NCBI GenBank assembly: GCA_902583715.1
Contig: CACHXC010000011.1
Coordinates: 1-46,547 of the forward strand
From: an uncultured SAR116 cluster alpha proteobacterium
GTDB lineage: Bacteria > Pseudomonadota > Alphaproteobacteria > Puniceispirillales > Puniceispirillaceae
Direction of reading: 5' to 3'
DNA length: 46,547 nt
Shown here: one piece after another, positions 27,145-37,646 of the stretch
Layout: every line of letters begins with the position of its first letter
Position numbering within the stretch: position 1 is the first letter of the stretch
Notes under the pieces: generated by a model
Told to the model about the DNA's origin: nothing
The model's database searches: none
Seen by the model: the letters and a program-made list of their open reading frames with translations, nothing else
Translations under genes and position numbers: made by a program

Positions 27145-27903
27145 TCACATATTTCCTTCACGCGGGCCATTTACCACTGTTGCCAAAGCTGGTGTGGTAC
27201 CAGCACGGCGGCGGCGAAGTTTACTGGTGTTTCCAGCCGCAGCATAGAGCTTTTTCTCTGCCTCGACCAACAACACCCCACCCAAGGCTGGCCACCAGCG
27301 CTGGCCAAGCCGTTCAATTGTTGCCGCAAAACGAATCATCGCTCGGTTATGTAAGGGCGGCAAACATGCAGTTCGGTAGGTTCGCTTTGGCACAAACCCA
27401 TGTGTTTCAAGAAGCACACAAAGCTGGCGACTGGAATAGGGGCGGCCATGCCCAAAGGGTGTGTGTTCAAGCCGGGCCCATAGCCCCCGCCGATTCGGCA
27501 CCACCACCAATAATCTGCCGGCCCCATCCAACACCCGCCAGCATTCATCAAGAAGCCGTCCCGGTTCTGCATCAAACTCAAGCGCATGCGCCAGCAATAA
27601 CCGGTCAACATGAACATCCGGGAGCGGCAGGGCATGGCTGTCGACAAGGCTACAACGTCGGGGCCCGCTGTCTGGCCACGCAATCACCCCAGATCTTGCC
27701 AGCATCAAGGATAGCAAATCTGCCGGCATGTCATGATCGTTAACTGTTGGGGGCAACCAGCCAATGCCATATCCCACCATCACATTTAAACAGCTGATGT
27801 CAGCTTGCCAAAACCGGCTTATGTGGGGATGCATTTGGCCAGTCACATGCTGGCCAAGTGGGGTGTTGTAAAAATCGCGTAATGCAATCACATCATCATA
27901 CAT
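27145..27903 (-). CDS. Class I SAM-dependent methyltransferase
   Basis: A 252-residue methyltransferase-11-type protein. The SAM motif I is VMVGYGIGW (near residues 41-49), with the later strand and helix blocks DRLLLAHALEFDAEPGRLL and RVLDGAGRLLVVVPNRRGLW in their expected order. Motif I is weak (no DxGxG), and the substrate is unknown. The stop of this gene directly abuts the chorismate mutase start, implying translational coupling. A basic C-terminal tail (LRRRRAG) is present. Confidence 0.85.
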   Translation of the reverse strand: MYDDVIALRDFYNTPLGQHVTGQMHPHISRFWQADISCLNVMVGYGIGWLPPTVNDHDMPADLLSLMLARSGVIAWPDSGPRRCSLVDSHALPLPDVHVDRLLLAHALEFDAEPGRLLDECWRVLDGAGRLLVVVPNRRGLWARLEHTPFGHGRPYSSRQLCVLLETHGFVPKRTYRTACLPPLHNRAMIRFAATIERLGQRWWPALGGVLLVEAEKKLYAAAGNTSKLRRRRAGTTPALATVVNGPREGNM

Positions 27904-27993
27904 ATGACGCTTTGCCTTTTATGCCTGCTTACCTATCGATATGCAGATCATAGCGCAGCCTTATGCAAAAATGAATTGTCGATCAGCGCTGGC

Positions 27994-28356
27994 TTAAGAC
28001 GGCAGATTACTTAGCTCATAGGCGATCTGCTGACAGTCAAAATAGGCCTCGGGTTTGGCGGTGCGCACCCGGACAGACGCAACCTCAGGCAAGGCCAGCA
28101 AAGCGTCAAAAATACGCCGTGCCAGCGTTTCTTGAAGATCGTAATGCATCGCCCCCACCAAGCTGTGAATGGTATCGCGAATCACATCATAATCAATCGT
28201 GGTATCAACCGAGTCAGTCTGTGGCTCGGTTCCCTCACGCAATAGTAATTCGGCGTCGATCAACACCGTCTGTGTGGCTTGTCGTTCGGCATCATAAATA
28301 CCAATTGAGGCCTGACAGCTTAGCCCCTGAAGCAAAAATCTGCGGGTTGTGGTCAT
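27994..28356 (-). CDS. folB: Dihydroneopterin aldolase
   Basis: This 120-residue single-domain enzyme of tunnelling fold makes 6-hydroxymethyl-dihydropterin in folate synthesis. The LQGLSCQASIGIYDAERQATQTVLIDAELL start, the DTTIDYDVI block and LQETLARRIFDALLALP are all family hallmarks. It follows the HAD gene by 37 bases on the same strand. Full length. Confidence 0.92.
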   Translation of the reverse strand: MTTTRRFLLQGLSCQASIGIYDAERQATQTVLIDAELLLREGTEPQTDSVDTTIDYDVIRDTIHSLVGAMHYDLQETLARRIFDALLALPEVASVRVRTAKPEAYFDCQQIAYELSNLPS

Positions 28357-28393
28357 TATTTATCAATCCTATTCGGTTAGGGGTTTGCCGGCG

Positions 28394-29356
28394 TTAGCTA
28401 TGCCCCGGCACAATCCAGTCGGGCTGGATCCCGGTAGCGGCAATAAATTTGTCCGCCCCACCATCACGAAACAGGCCCGCCCCGGTGATAAGCACCGCTT
28501 GCAGTCCCGCCGCACCACCGCCCAAAATATCCGTATGCAGGCTGTCGCCAACCATCGCCACGCGGCGGCGATCAAGGTGACGCCCAGCCAGTTTGTTAAG
28601 CCTGTCCAGCGCCATGTCAAAAGCCGGGCGATAGGGCTTGCCATACCAATGCACTGGCATCTTTGCCGCCTGCATGGCGCGTGCCATCCAATAGCCCGGT
28701 TCGGCTGAAAATCGACCTGTCTGCGGGGCCGCAACATCGGGATTAGCCACAAATACGGGCCGTGGACGGGCAATAAGCGCGGCCTCAAAATCGGCCTGAT
28801 CCTGATCTGTCCAGTCAATCACCCCAAGAAGCGCAAAGGCATCTGCCTTGTGCCAAAAATCAATGGTCTTGTCATAGGCGAGAATGCGATCTCTGGACAA
28901 TGGTGTGACCACCGCCCCGAGACAGCCGATCACATCTGTCGCCGACAGCACCGGCATTTGGTTTTTATGGCCAAGGGCAGCCTGCATAGCATCACGGCTC
29001 GACACCACCGCATCTGGCAAAATAGGCAAGCGCCATTTGGCATATTTTGCCGCCGCCACCGATACTTCAAAACTACCACCATTTGTTAGTACGACAACTG
29101 GTTTGTTGCGATCTGCCGCCACTTGCAACAGATCTTCAATTCCAGCCACCAAATCGTCACCCACATTGATCACCCCATAGCCATCAAGGATCAACCCGTC
29201 AAATTCATCCAGAATATCAATCAAAGCGGGGCGCTGGCGGCCAGCCCCGCAAACGGCGCGTGGCATCATCACCCGCTGCGTTTGGTAAATATCAATAACC
29301 GTTGTCAAATCGAGCGCATCTGGCGCTGGAATTAGAAAAGACTCACGCACACCCAC
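28394..29356 (-). CDS. HAD superfamily class IIA phosphatase (TIGR01459-like)
   Basis: A 320-residue NagD-like HAD hydrolase. The nucleophile motif is LILDGYGVINVGDDLVAG (near residue 56), the Thr motif is VVLTNGGSF, the lysine is in WYGKPYRPAFD, and the final acidic motif is VAMVGDSLHTDILGG, so all four HAD motifs are intact. These enzymes dephosphorylate small sugars or nucleotides; the substrate is unknown. It starts with GTG at 29356 (a ribosome-site-like GCAGGG is upstream) only 24 bases after the restored end of the DM13 gene, suggesting one transcript. Confidence 0.88.
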   Translation of the reverse strand: MGVRESFLIPAPDALDLTTVIDIYQTQRVMMPRAVCGAGRQRPALIDILDEFDGLILDGYGVINVGDDLVAGIEDLLQVAADRNKPVVVLTNGGSFEVSVAAAKYAKWRLPILPDAVVSSRDAMQAALGHKNQMPVLSATDVIGCLGAVVTPLSRDRILAYDKTIDFWHKADAFALLGVIDWTDQDQADFEAALIARPRPVFVANPDVAAPQTGRFSAEPGYWMARAMQAAKMPVHWYGKPYRPAFDMALDRLNKLAGRHLDRRRVAMVGDSLHTDILGGGAAGLQAVLITGAGLFRDGGADKFIAATGIQPDWIVPGHS

Positions 29357-29380
29357 AACCCTGCTTGTCTTAAAACATCA

Positions 29381-29880
29381 TTATAGTAATTCAGCCGCGG
29401 TGATAAATTGTTCAAACGCCTCACACCAAATCAAAACAGCCCGGTAATTTGTCGCGTCCAAGCCATCTGGCAGGCCGAGTGAAAAATCCTCAAAGGCTTT
29501 GACGGCCCAATTTGAACCGATTGAGCGTTAATATTTTGAAACCCAGCTCCGGTTTCAACATATTTTGGGGTCAGATACAAACGATAATCTGGCCCCGGCG
29601 CAATCTTGCCATCAAGCCAGATACAATCTGCATTGACCATAATCACCCGTTCACCCCAATGCAGGCCGTCTGACCTCGGCGAATCACGCACAAATGTGCC
29701 ACGACGAAGCGCACTGTCAGACAAGACTGTAATCGAGGCTTTATCAAGGCCTTTTTCAGCTATCAGAATGGGCAGAAAATATACCCCCAAACCAGATCCA
29801 ATCACCAACCCAGCACAAAATTTCACAATGTCAAACATCACAATATGGCGGCGAAGGAAAGCCATAAGAGATGCAATCAT
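29381..29880 (-). pseudogene. DM13-domain membrane protein with an apparent frameshift
   Basis: From the ATG at 29880, with a perfect AAGGAGGT ribosome site, the frame encodes a membrane helix (FCAGLVIGSGLGVYFLP) and a DM13-like domain: RGTFVRDSPRSDGLHWGE, APGPDYRLYLTPKYVE. After VQIG (29508-29517) the frame runs into an unrelated tail ending at 29431. The other frame continues without break as VKAFEDFSLGLPDGLDATNY, then RAVLIWCEAFEQFITAAELL with a TAA at 29381, which is the expected family C-terminus. One missing base (perhaps a contracted G-run near 29506-29508) explains it. A sequencing error is possible; otherwise the gene is broken. Confidence 0.8.
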
Positions 29881-30066
29881 AAAAACCTCCTTTTGTTGTC
29901 GGCACCAAACCACATCCAAGACCGTGAAAGCGGGGGTACAAAATGATCCATTGATACGTGAAAAAACATAACATTCATAACAGCTTATCACAGATAATAC
30001 TTGTTTTTTCATGATATTGTGCGCCAAGCTTGTATGGCGTGACACTGTCTGAAACAGAAGGAGACA

Positions 30067-30084
30067 ATGACCGCGGCCCGCTGA
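30067..30084 (+). other. Five-codon leader ORF before the enolase-superfamily gene
   Basis: AGAAGGAG at 30056-30063 is followed by ATG at 30067 encoding only M-T-A-A-R and then TGA. The true gene starts 17 bases later at 30101 with its own weaker site, GAGGAAA. This could be a translation-controlled leader or a relic start; there is no direct evidence of use. Confidence 0.35.
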
Positions 30085-30100
30085 CGAGGAAAGACCCATC

Positions 30101-31321
30101 ATGAAGCTTGCAACGCAGACCAGCTATATTGTGAAGAACCCACCGCCCGGCTTTGGGGGGCGCTATTTTATTTTTGTCACCCTGACAACATCTTGTGGTA
30201 TCACTGGCACTGGCGAAATCTATGCCGCAAGTTTTGCCCCAGAAGTCATCACCGCCATGGCAAGCGATATTTTCCAGCGCTATCTGGAAGGGCAAAACCC
30301 ATTTCAGATCGAACAATTTTGCCGGCGCGCGCATGGGTCTGGCTTTTCGCATCGCCCAGACCCGTCAGTGCAAGGCGTTGTCAGCGGATTAGAAATGGCC
30401 TGTTGGGACATAATCGGCAAAGCCCTAGACCGACCGGTCTATGATTTGCTGGGGGGGCAAGTGCATGACAGACTACGCACCTACACCTATCTTTATCCGC
30501 ACGATGATCAGGATGCTGGGCACTTTTACAATGACCCGGTGGCCAGCGCGGCAGCCGCATTATCCTGCGTAAAACAGGGGTTTACCGCGGTAAAATTTGA
30601 CCCGGCCGGCCAATATACTGTGTTCGATGGACGCATGCCCGATTTGCCAGCACTTGACCGGTCAGCCGCTTTTTGTGCCGCCATCCGAGACGCTGTGGGC
30701 GATCAGGCTGATTTGCTATTTGGTACACATGGTCAATTTACCGCGGCGGGCGCTATCCGGCTTGCCAAACGTCTGGCACCTTATGACCTGTTATGGTTTG
30801 AAGAACCAACACCGCCGGATATGCCGGAAGAAATGGCCAAAGTTGCCGCGCATAGCCCGGTGCCGATTGCCACTGGCGAACGGCTCTGCACCAAATATGA
30901 ATTTGCCCGGGTGTTGCGCTGTGGGGCAGCCGCCATTTTGCAACCAAATCTGGGCCGGGCCGGCGGGATTTTGGAAGCCAAGAAAATCGCCGCCATTGCC
31001 GAAACCTACTATGCGCAAATCGCTCCACACCTCTATTGCGGGCCGATTGTAGCGGCCGCCAATATCCAACTGGCCACCGCTACCCCAAATTTCCTAATTC
31101 TTGAATCAATCCAGAAAATGGATGGGTTTCACGCCAGATTATTAGAAACGTCGCTATGTTGGGAAGATGGTTATATCATACCACCAACTGCCCCGGGGCT
31201 GGGAGTTAGCTTGAATATGGATGTTGTTATCGCGAATCTGTGGGATGGCGACCAGTTACACCTAGAAATGGGGCAAAATCCCTATGATCCGGTGCGCGAT
31301 GGCGATTTTGCTGGTGGCTAG
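30101..31321 (+). CDS. Mandelate racemase/muconate lactonizing family protein, atypical active site
   Basis: A 406-residue enolase-superfamily protein closest in layout to D-galactonate dehydratase. Active-site positions align by spacing with DgoD (E. coli ligands Asp183, Glu209, Glu235; bases His185 and His285). Here Glu234 (WFEEP) and Glu260 (TGERL) are 26 apart, and the first ligand position is Gly208 in LLFGTHGQF. His210 and His310 (APHLYCGP) are retained. The dyad Asp of DgoD is Asn283 (QPNLGRAGG). N-terminal capping domain and barrel are otherwise full length. Loss of one metal ligand suggests altered metal binding or chemistry. The reaction is unknown, and a sugar-acid dehydratase role should not be assumed. 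Confidence 0.85.
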   Translation: MKLATQTSYIVKNPPPGFGGRYFIFVTLTTSCGITGTGEIYAASFAPEVITAMASDIFQRYLEGQNPFQIEQFCRRAHGSGFSHRPDPSVQGVVSGLEMACWDIIGKALDRPVYDLLGGQVHDRLRTYTYLYPHDDQDAGHFYNDPVASAAAALSCVKQGFTAVKFDPAGQYTVFDGRMPDLPALDRSAAFCAAIRDAVGDQADLLFGTHGQFTAAGAIRLAKRLAPYDLLWFEEPTPPDMPEEMAKVAAHSPVPIATGERLCTKYEFARVLRCGAAAILQPNLGRAGGILEAKKIAAIAETYYAQIAPHLYCGPIVAAANIQLATATPNFLILESIQKMDGFHARLLETSLCWEDGYIIPPTAPGLGVSLNMDVVIANLWDGDQLHLEMGQNPYDPVRDGDFAGG

Positions 31322-31398
31322 GCTGGCACTGCGCCGTATGCTAGCGTCATTGTATTGAAAAACTGGCTATTTCACCATACGGTAACACAAGCAAACAC

Positions 31399-31426
31399 TT
31401 GACACATCACCCGCAAAGCGTATAGT
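31399..31426 (+). promoter_or_regulatory. Strong sigma70-type promoter for rplU
   Basis: TTGACA at 31399-31404 is followed after 16 bases by TATAGT at 31421-31426, very close to consensus. Transcription would begin near 31433, giving a leader of about 170 bases before the rplU ATG. Within the leader, ACTGCC (31445-31450) pairs with GGCAGT (31466-31471), with a nested CCGC/GCGG stem. This may be an autoregulatory ribosomal-protein leader, but I recognise no known family. Confidence 0.75.
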
Positions 31427-31604
31427 CCGCCGCATTACCGCGTTACTGCCGCTGGTATGGCGGGGGGCAGTCCGGCCAAAACATGCCGAATATATCCTTG
31501 GCAACAGTTGTGAAAGACGAATGACGCTGACGATAGGAACGTGCCGACAAAACCGAGGGCTGGCGGCGCGGTGGCGTCACAATAATATGATAAGGAAGAT
31601 CGCC

Positions 31605-32078
31605 ATGTATGCTTTGGTGAAAACAGGTGGAAAACAATATCGTGTAGCGAAGGATGACACCATCCTGGTTGAGCGCATCGCCGCAGAAGAAGGCGCTGAA
31701 GTCATTTTGAATGATATCGTCATGCTTGGCGATGGTGATAAAGTAACCATTGGCACACCAACTGTTGAAGGTGCGGCTGTCAGTGCCACTGTTGTACGCC
31801 AGACACGTGGCCAGAAAATCATTATCTTCCGTCGCAAGCGCCGGAAAAATCATCGCCGCACTCAAGGCCACCGGCAGGATCTTACATTGCTGAAGATCAA
31901 CGATATCGCGGAAGACGCGAAAAAACTCGCGCCAGCCAAGCCGGCGGCCAAAAAAGCCAAGCCAGAAGCAGAGGCTACCACAAGGCCAGCTGCGAAAAAA
32001 GCGACAGCAAAAAAAGCCGCACCGAAAGCCACTGCAGCGAAAAAGCCCGCCGCAAAGAAGGCGGCAAAGTTAGACTAA
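31605..32078 (+). CDS. rplU: 50S ribosomal protein L21 with Lys/Ala-rich tail
   Basis: A 157-residue L21. Residues 1-104 are the standard ribosomal protein (MYALVKTGGKQYRVAKDD, FRRKRRKNHRRTQGHRQ). A C-terminal tail of about 50 residues consists of AKKA/PAAKK repeats like histone H1, an extension seen in variable form in some alphaproteobacterial L21 proteins. The ATG at 31605 follows AAGGAAGA. It is the first gene of the operon with rpmA. Confidence 0.95.
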   Translation: MYALVKTGGKQYRVAKDDTILVERIAAEEGAEVILNDIVMLGDGDKVTIGTPTVEGAAVSATVVRQTRGQKIIIFRRKRRKNHRRTQGHRQDLTLLKINDIAEDAKKLAPAKPAAKKAKPEAEATTRPAAKKATAKKAAPKATAAKKPAAKKAAKLD

Positions 32079-32126
32079 TTATCGTGCCGCACCGCGGCAT
32101 CAAAATGGACAAGAGGGTGTTGTAGT

Positions 32127-32396
32127 ATGGCACATAAAAAAGCAGGTGGTAGCTCCAGAAACGGCCGCGATTCGGCTGGTCGTCGTCTTGGTGTGAAAAA
32201 ATTTGGTGGCGAATCGGTTTTGGCAGGCAACATCATCATGCGCCAGCGGGGCACAAAAGTGCATCCCGGCGACAATGTTGGCATGGGCAAAGACCATACC
32301 TTGTTCGCGCTGACGAAAGGCCAAGTTGCTTTTCGGCAAAAATCTGGCGGTAAGATGTTTGTTAATGTTGTGCCGACGGCAGAGGCCGCCGAATAA
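32127..32396 (+). CDS. rpmA: 50S ribosomal protein L27
   Basis: This 89-residue L27 reaches toward the peptidyl-transferase centre. The N-terminus [20 protein letters not shown] and the [18 protein letters not shown] block are typical. It starts without the cleavable presequence known from Firmicutes. It follows rplU by 48 bases and is followed by a hairpin terminator before obgE. Confidence 0.96.
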   Translation: MAHKKAGGSSRNGRDSAGRRLGVKKFGGESVLAGNIIMRQRGTKVHPGDNVGMGKDHTLFALTKGQVAFRQKSGGKMFVNVVPTAEAAE

Positions 32397-32466
32397 GACG
32401 CTTGGTCATCGCCATCATATGTTGTGACTGACCGAGGTTAGATTAAACTGGCCTGAAACAGATCGC

Positions 32467-32505
32467 AGGGGAATGACAGTATTGTTGTTCCCCTATTGTC
32501 TTTTT
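32467..32505 (+). terminator. Likely intrinsic terminator after rpmA
   Basis: AGGGGAA at 32467-32473 pairs with TTCCCCT at 32488-32494, with T-rich sequence (TTGTCTTTTT) just after. The loop is 14 bases, so efficiency is moderate. It could let part of the ribosomal transcript read into obgE. Confidence 0.6.
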
Positions 32506-32542
32506 CAACATGTATTTTGTCAGCATCAGCCAGACAGCGTGA

Positions 32543-34716
<2,174 letters not shown>

Positions 34717-34765
34717 GCCTTGGTGACAAGGGCTTGGTGTTCAACGGGGCCGTAGTGGAACTAAA

Positions 34766-36046
34766 ATGACAGACACAACCGCGCATACACAAAACGCAAC
34801 GCGTTTGATCGACAGCTTGGTCACCGCCGCACGCGCGGCACAAATGGTGCTGGGCACCAGCGGTTTTGCCACACGGCAACTGGCATTGCGTGAAGCTGCA
34901 AAACTTATTCGGACACACACAGCCGATTTACTTGCCACCAATAAAGAAGACCTTGCCGCGGCGGTAAAAACTGGCCTTAGCGATGCGTTTATTGACCGGC
35001 TCACCCTCACCGAATCGCGGATTGAAGATATGGCAGTTGGCTTGGAAACTATCGCCACCCAGCCAGACCCCATTGGTGCGGAACTGGCACGTTGGCAACG
35101 TCCAAATGGCCTCGATATCACCCGTCAATCGACGCCTTTAGGCATTATTGGTGTGATTTATGAATCGCGCCCTAATGTCACAATTGATGCCGCCGGCTTG
35201 TGTGTACTGGCCGGCAACGCAGTAATTTTGCGCGGCGGCAGTGACAGCCAGCATAGTTCAGCCTTTCTCGCCGATATTATGGTACGTGGGTTGGTGGCGG
35301 CCGATTTGCCGCCTGCGGCTGTGCAGATTGTGCCAACAACCGATCGCGACGCAGTTGGGGCAATGCTGGCCGCGGTGGGCGGTATTGATGTCATTATCCC
35401 ACGTGGGGGCAAATCACTTGTAGAGCGCATTCAGCGCGAAGCACGCGTACCGGTGTTCGCGCATTTGGAAGGCATCTGCCACATTTATATCGACAAATAT
35501 GCAGACCTCACCAAAGCCAGAACCATTGCCGTGAATGCGAAAATGCGGCGTACCGGCATCTGTGGCGCCGCCGAAACCATGCTTGTGCATCAGGATGTGG
35601 CGGCTGAGATGCTGCCCACCATTGCCGCTGATTTGCAAAAAGCAGGCTGTCAATTACGCGGCGACAGCGCGGCAAAGTCACTAGTCCCTGACATGCAACT
35701 TGCCAATGATGATGACTGGCACACCGAATATCTTGATGCCATTTTATCGGTGCGGGTTGTCGATAGCGTCGATATGGCGATAGATCACATTGCCCGCTAT
35801 GGGTCTGGTCACACCGAATCGATCATCACCGAGTCGGATGAAGCGGCAGACGCATTTCTGACCCGTGTTGACAGCGCCATTGTGATGCTTAACGCATCAA
35901 CGCAATTTGCAGATGGCAGTGAATTTGGTATGGGCGCCGAAATTGGCATTGCCACTGGCAGATTGCATGCACGCGGACCGGTTGGCAGTGCCCAGCTGAC
36001 AAGTTTTAAATATGTTGTGCGCGGTGATGGCCAAATCCGTGGCTAA
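34766..36046 (+). CDS. proA: Gamma-glutamyl phosphate reductase
   Basis: A 426-residue aldehyde-dehydrogenase-fold enzyme that reduces glutamyl phosphate to the semialdehyde in proline synthesis. The catalytic cysteine is in [14 protein letters not shown] (near residue 268). [27 protein letters not shown] and [14 protein letters not shown] are intact. The end overlaps the nadD start region by about 20 bases. Confidence 0.96.
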   Translation: MTDTTAHTQNATRLIDSLVTAARAAQMVLGTSGFATRQLALREAAKLIRTHTADLLATNKEDLAAAVKTGLSDAFIDRLTLTESRIEDMAVGLETIATQPDPIGAELARWQRPNGLDITRQSTPLGIIGVIYESRPNVTIDAAGLCVLAGNAVILRGGSDSQHSSAFLADIMVRGLVAADLPPAAVQIVPTTDRDAVGAMLAAVGGIDVIIPRGGKSLVERIQREARVPVFAHLEGICHIYIDKYADLTKARTIAVNAKMRRTGICGAAETMLVHQDVAAEMLPTIAADLQKAGCQLRGDSAAKSLVPDMQLANDDDWHTEYLDAILSVRVVDSVDMAIDHIARYGSGHTESIITESDEAADAFLTRVDSAIVMLNASTQFADGSEFGMGAEIGIATGRLHARGPVGSAQLTSFKYVVRGDGQIRG

Positions 36047-36704
36047 CCGCACCCGGCATGAACGCTCGCCTTTATTTCACAGCCGGACAAAGCTGAAAAT
36101 TGGCTTGATTGGGGGGTCGTTTAACCCGGCGCATGCCGGCCATATTCACATGAGTATAGAAGCCTATCGCAAGCTGGGGCTGGATCAAATCTGGTGGCTT
36201 GTGAGTCCTCAAAACCCACTGAAAGTGCCGACCAATATGGCCAGTTTAACCGACCGGCTGAGCATCGCCCGCGCACTCACTGACCGTTTGCCTTTCATCC
36301 ATGTGATTGCGCCCGAAGTCAGACTACCTAGCAATTTCACCTTTGAAACATTGAAATATCTGCGCGCAACCATGCCTTTGGCCCGCCTTGTTTGGATCAT
36401 GGGGGCAGACAATCTTGTGCAGTTCAGACAGTGGAAACGCTACAAAGACATAATAGATATACTACCCATTGCCGTAATCGACCGGCCAGGCTATTCTTAT
36501 CAGGCTATAAGCGCCGGCCGGCTACTATTTAAGCGCCGCTATACCCATGGTCAATTGCAGTGCAGACTTGTCAGTACGGGACAGAAAATGCCGGGATGGT
36601 GCTTCATAGCAGGACAACGGCATCATGCGTCAGCAACCGATATTCGGCAAAACCGCCATGTATGCCAATCGCGTAAGGATGAAACGCAAAGGCTGGATAT
36701 TTGA
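36027..36704 (+). CDS. nadD: Nicotinate-nucleotide adenylyltransferase
   Basis: A nucleotidyltransferase of about 225 residues that forms deamido-NAD from nicotinate mononucleotide and ATP. The [15 protein letters not shown] signature binds the nucleotide, with [20 protein letters not shown] and [16 protein letters not shown] following. The C-terminal motif ASATDIR corresponds to the usual S-S-T-x-I-R. The start is uncertain: ATG at 36012 and 36027 are both in frame and neither has a ribosome site. The later gives less overlap with proA. Confidence 0.92.
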   Translation: MAKSVANRTRHERSPLFHSRTKLKIGLIGGSFNPAHAGHIHMSIEAYRKLGLDQIWWLVSPQNPLKVPTNMASLTDRLSIARALTDRLPFIHVIAPEVRLPSNFTFETLKYLRATMPLARLVWIMGADNLVQFRQWKRYKDIIDILPIAVIDRPGYSYQAISAGRLLFKRRYTHGQLQCRLVSTGQKMPGWCFIAGQRHHASATDIRQNRHVCQSRKDETQRLDI

Positions 36705-37096
36705 AGGAGAAACCCATTTCTAAACCACATACTGCACGTGATGCAGACCAGATCCTTGAATTAATCACCACCTCATTAGACGATGACAAAGCCGAAAACA
36801 TACTGACAATTCCGTTGCAGGGCAAATCGGCTATGGCCGATTATATGATTGTGGCAAGTGGCACATCATCGCGTCAAGTTGCCGCTATGGCGGAGCATAT
36901 AGAGTTCAAACTGAAACAAAACAAGGTTGCCGTTCTAGGACTAGAGGGCCTGCGCCAAGCTGACTGGGTGCTGATCGATGCGAATGATGTCATCGTGCAT
37001 TTGTTTCGGCCTGAAGTGCGAGAATTTTACGGGCTTGAGAGGATGTGGGCCGATGACGCGGCCGAAGAAATCGTCACTGTTGGTACCGACGGCTAG
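36701..37096 (+). CDS. rsfS: Ribosomal silencing factor RsfS
   Basis: A protein of about 126-131 residues of the Iojap/RsfS family that binds L14 and blocks subunit joining in starvation. The core is typical: ADYMIVASGTSSRQVAAMAEHI, GLRQADWVLIDANDVIVHLF, REFYGLERMW. No ATG is available at the front. TTG at 36701 overlaps the nadD stop and has AAAGG eight bases upstream. The best ribosome site, AAGGAG at 36704-36709, instead points to an in-frame ATT at 36716, as in the AUU start of infC. Confidence 0.93.
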   Translation: MKEKPISKPHTARDADQILELITTSLDDDKAENILTIPLQGKSAMADYMIVASGTSSRQVAAMAEHIEFKLKQNKVAVLGLEGLRQADWVLIDANDVIVHLFRPEVREFYGLERMWADDAAEEIVTVGTDG

Positions 37097-37135
37097 CCCA
37101 CCTTCGACCTGTCCTAACCCCATGAGGCGTCAACC

Positions 37136-37594
37136 ATGCAGCTTTTTATTGTCGCCGTTGGCAAAAACCGTGGTTCAGCCGAACATCACCTCGCTGAAGA
37201 TTGGCTTGGGCGGCTTCCTGAAGCTGGCGGCATTCATGAAGTTGAATCCAAACTACCCGCCGGTGCTAAACGGACCGATGATGAAGGCATACGGCTTTTG
37301 CGGGCGGTACCACCCGGCGCGGCGCTGGCCATTCTTGACCCACGCGGCAAGGATCATTCGTCCGAGGATTTAGCCGCTCTGATCCATAACTGGCGTGACA
37401 GCGGCTATGGGGCGGCGGCTTTTGCGATTGGCGGGGCGGATGGCCATGCGGCAACTATTCGGCAAAAAGCGTTGCGCACCATATCCTTTGGGCGTGCCAC
37501 CTGGCCGCATATGCTATGCCGCGCCATGCTTGCCGAACAGCTCTATCGGGCGAGCATGATTTTGGCCGGACACCCCTATCATCGTGGCAATTAA
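37136..37594 (+). CDS. rlmH: 23S rRNA pseudouridine1915 N3-methyltransferase RlmH
   Basis: A 152-residue SPOUT methyltransferase acting on pseudouridine 1915 in helix 69 of 23S rRNA. The SAM knot is seen as AAFAIGGADGHAA (near 98) and the C-terminal LCRAMLAEQLYRASMILAGHPYHRGN is diagnostic. It lies in the conserved rsfS-rlmH-gpmI order. Confidence 0.95.
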   Translation: MQLFIVAVGKNRGSAEHHLAEDWLGRLPEAGGIHEVESKLPAGAKRTDDEGIRLLRAVPPGAALAILDPRGKDHSSEDLAALIHNWRDSGYGAAAFAIGGADGHAATIRQKALRTISFGRATWPHMLCRAMLAEQLYRASMILAGHPYHRGN

Positions 37595-37646
37595 CAATGC
37601 TGGTTTGCACTATACTTCAGCCCAGCGCGGCAGTATAAAAAACGCC

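Noticed and set aside
26955-27743. Rightward 262-codon open frame
   Set aside because: It lies antisense to chorismate mutase and the methyltransferase, is rich in Pro, His and Gln as expected of a shadow frame, and has no family resemblance.
29881-30102. N-terminal extension of the DM13 gene up to 30102
   Set aside because: The perfect ribosome site at the ATG at 29880, followed by the expected membrane helix, fixes the start; the upstream frame has no family similarity.
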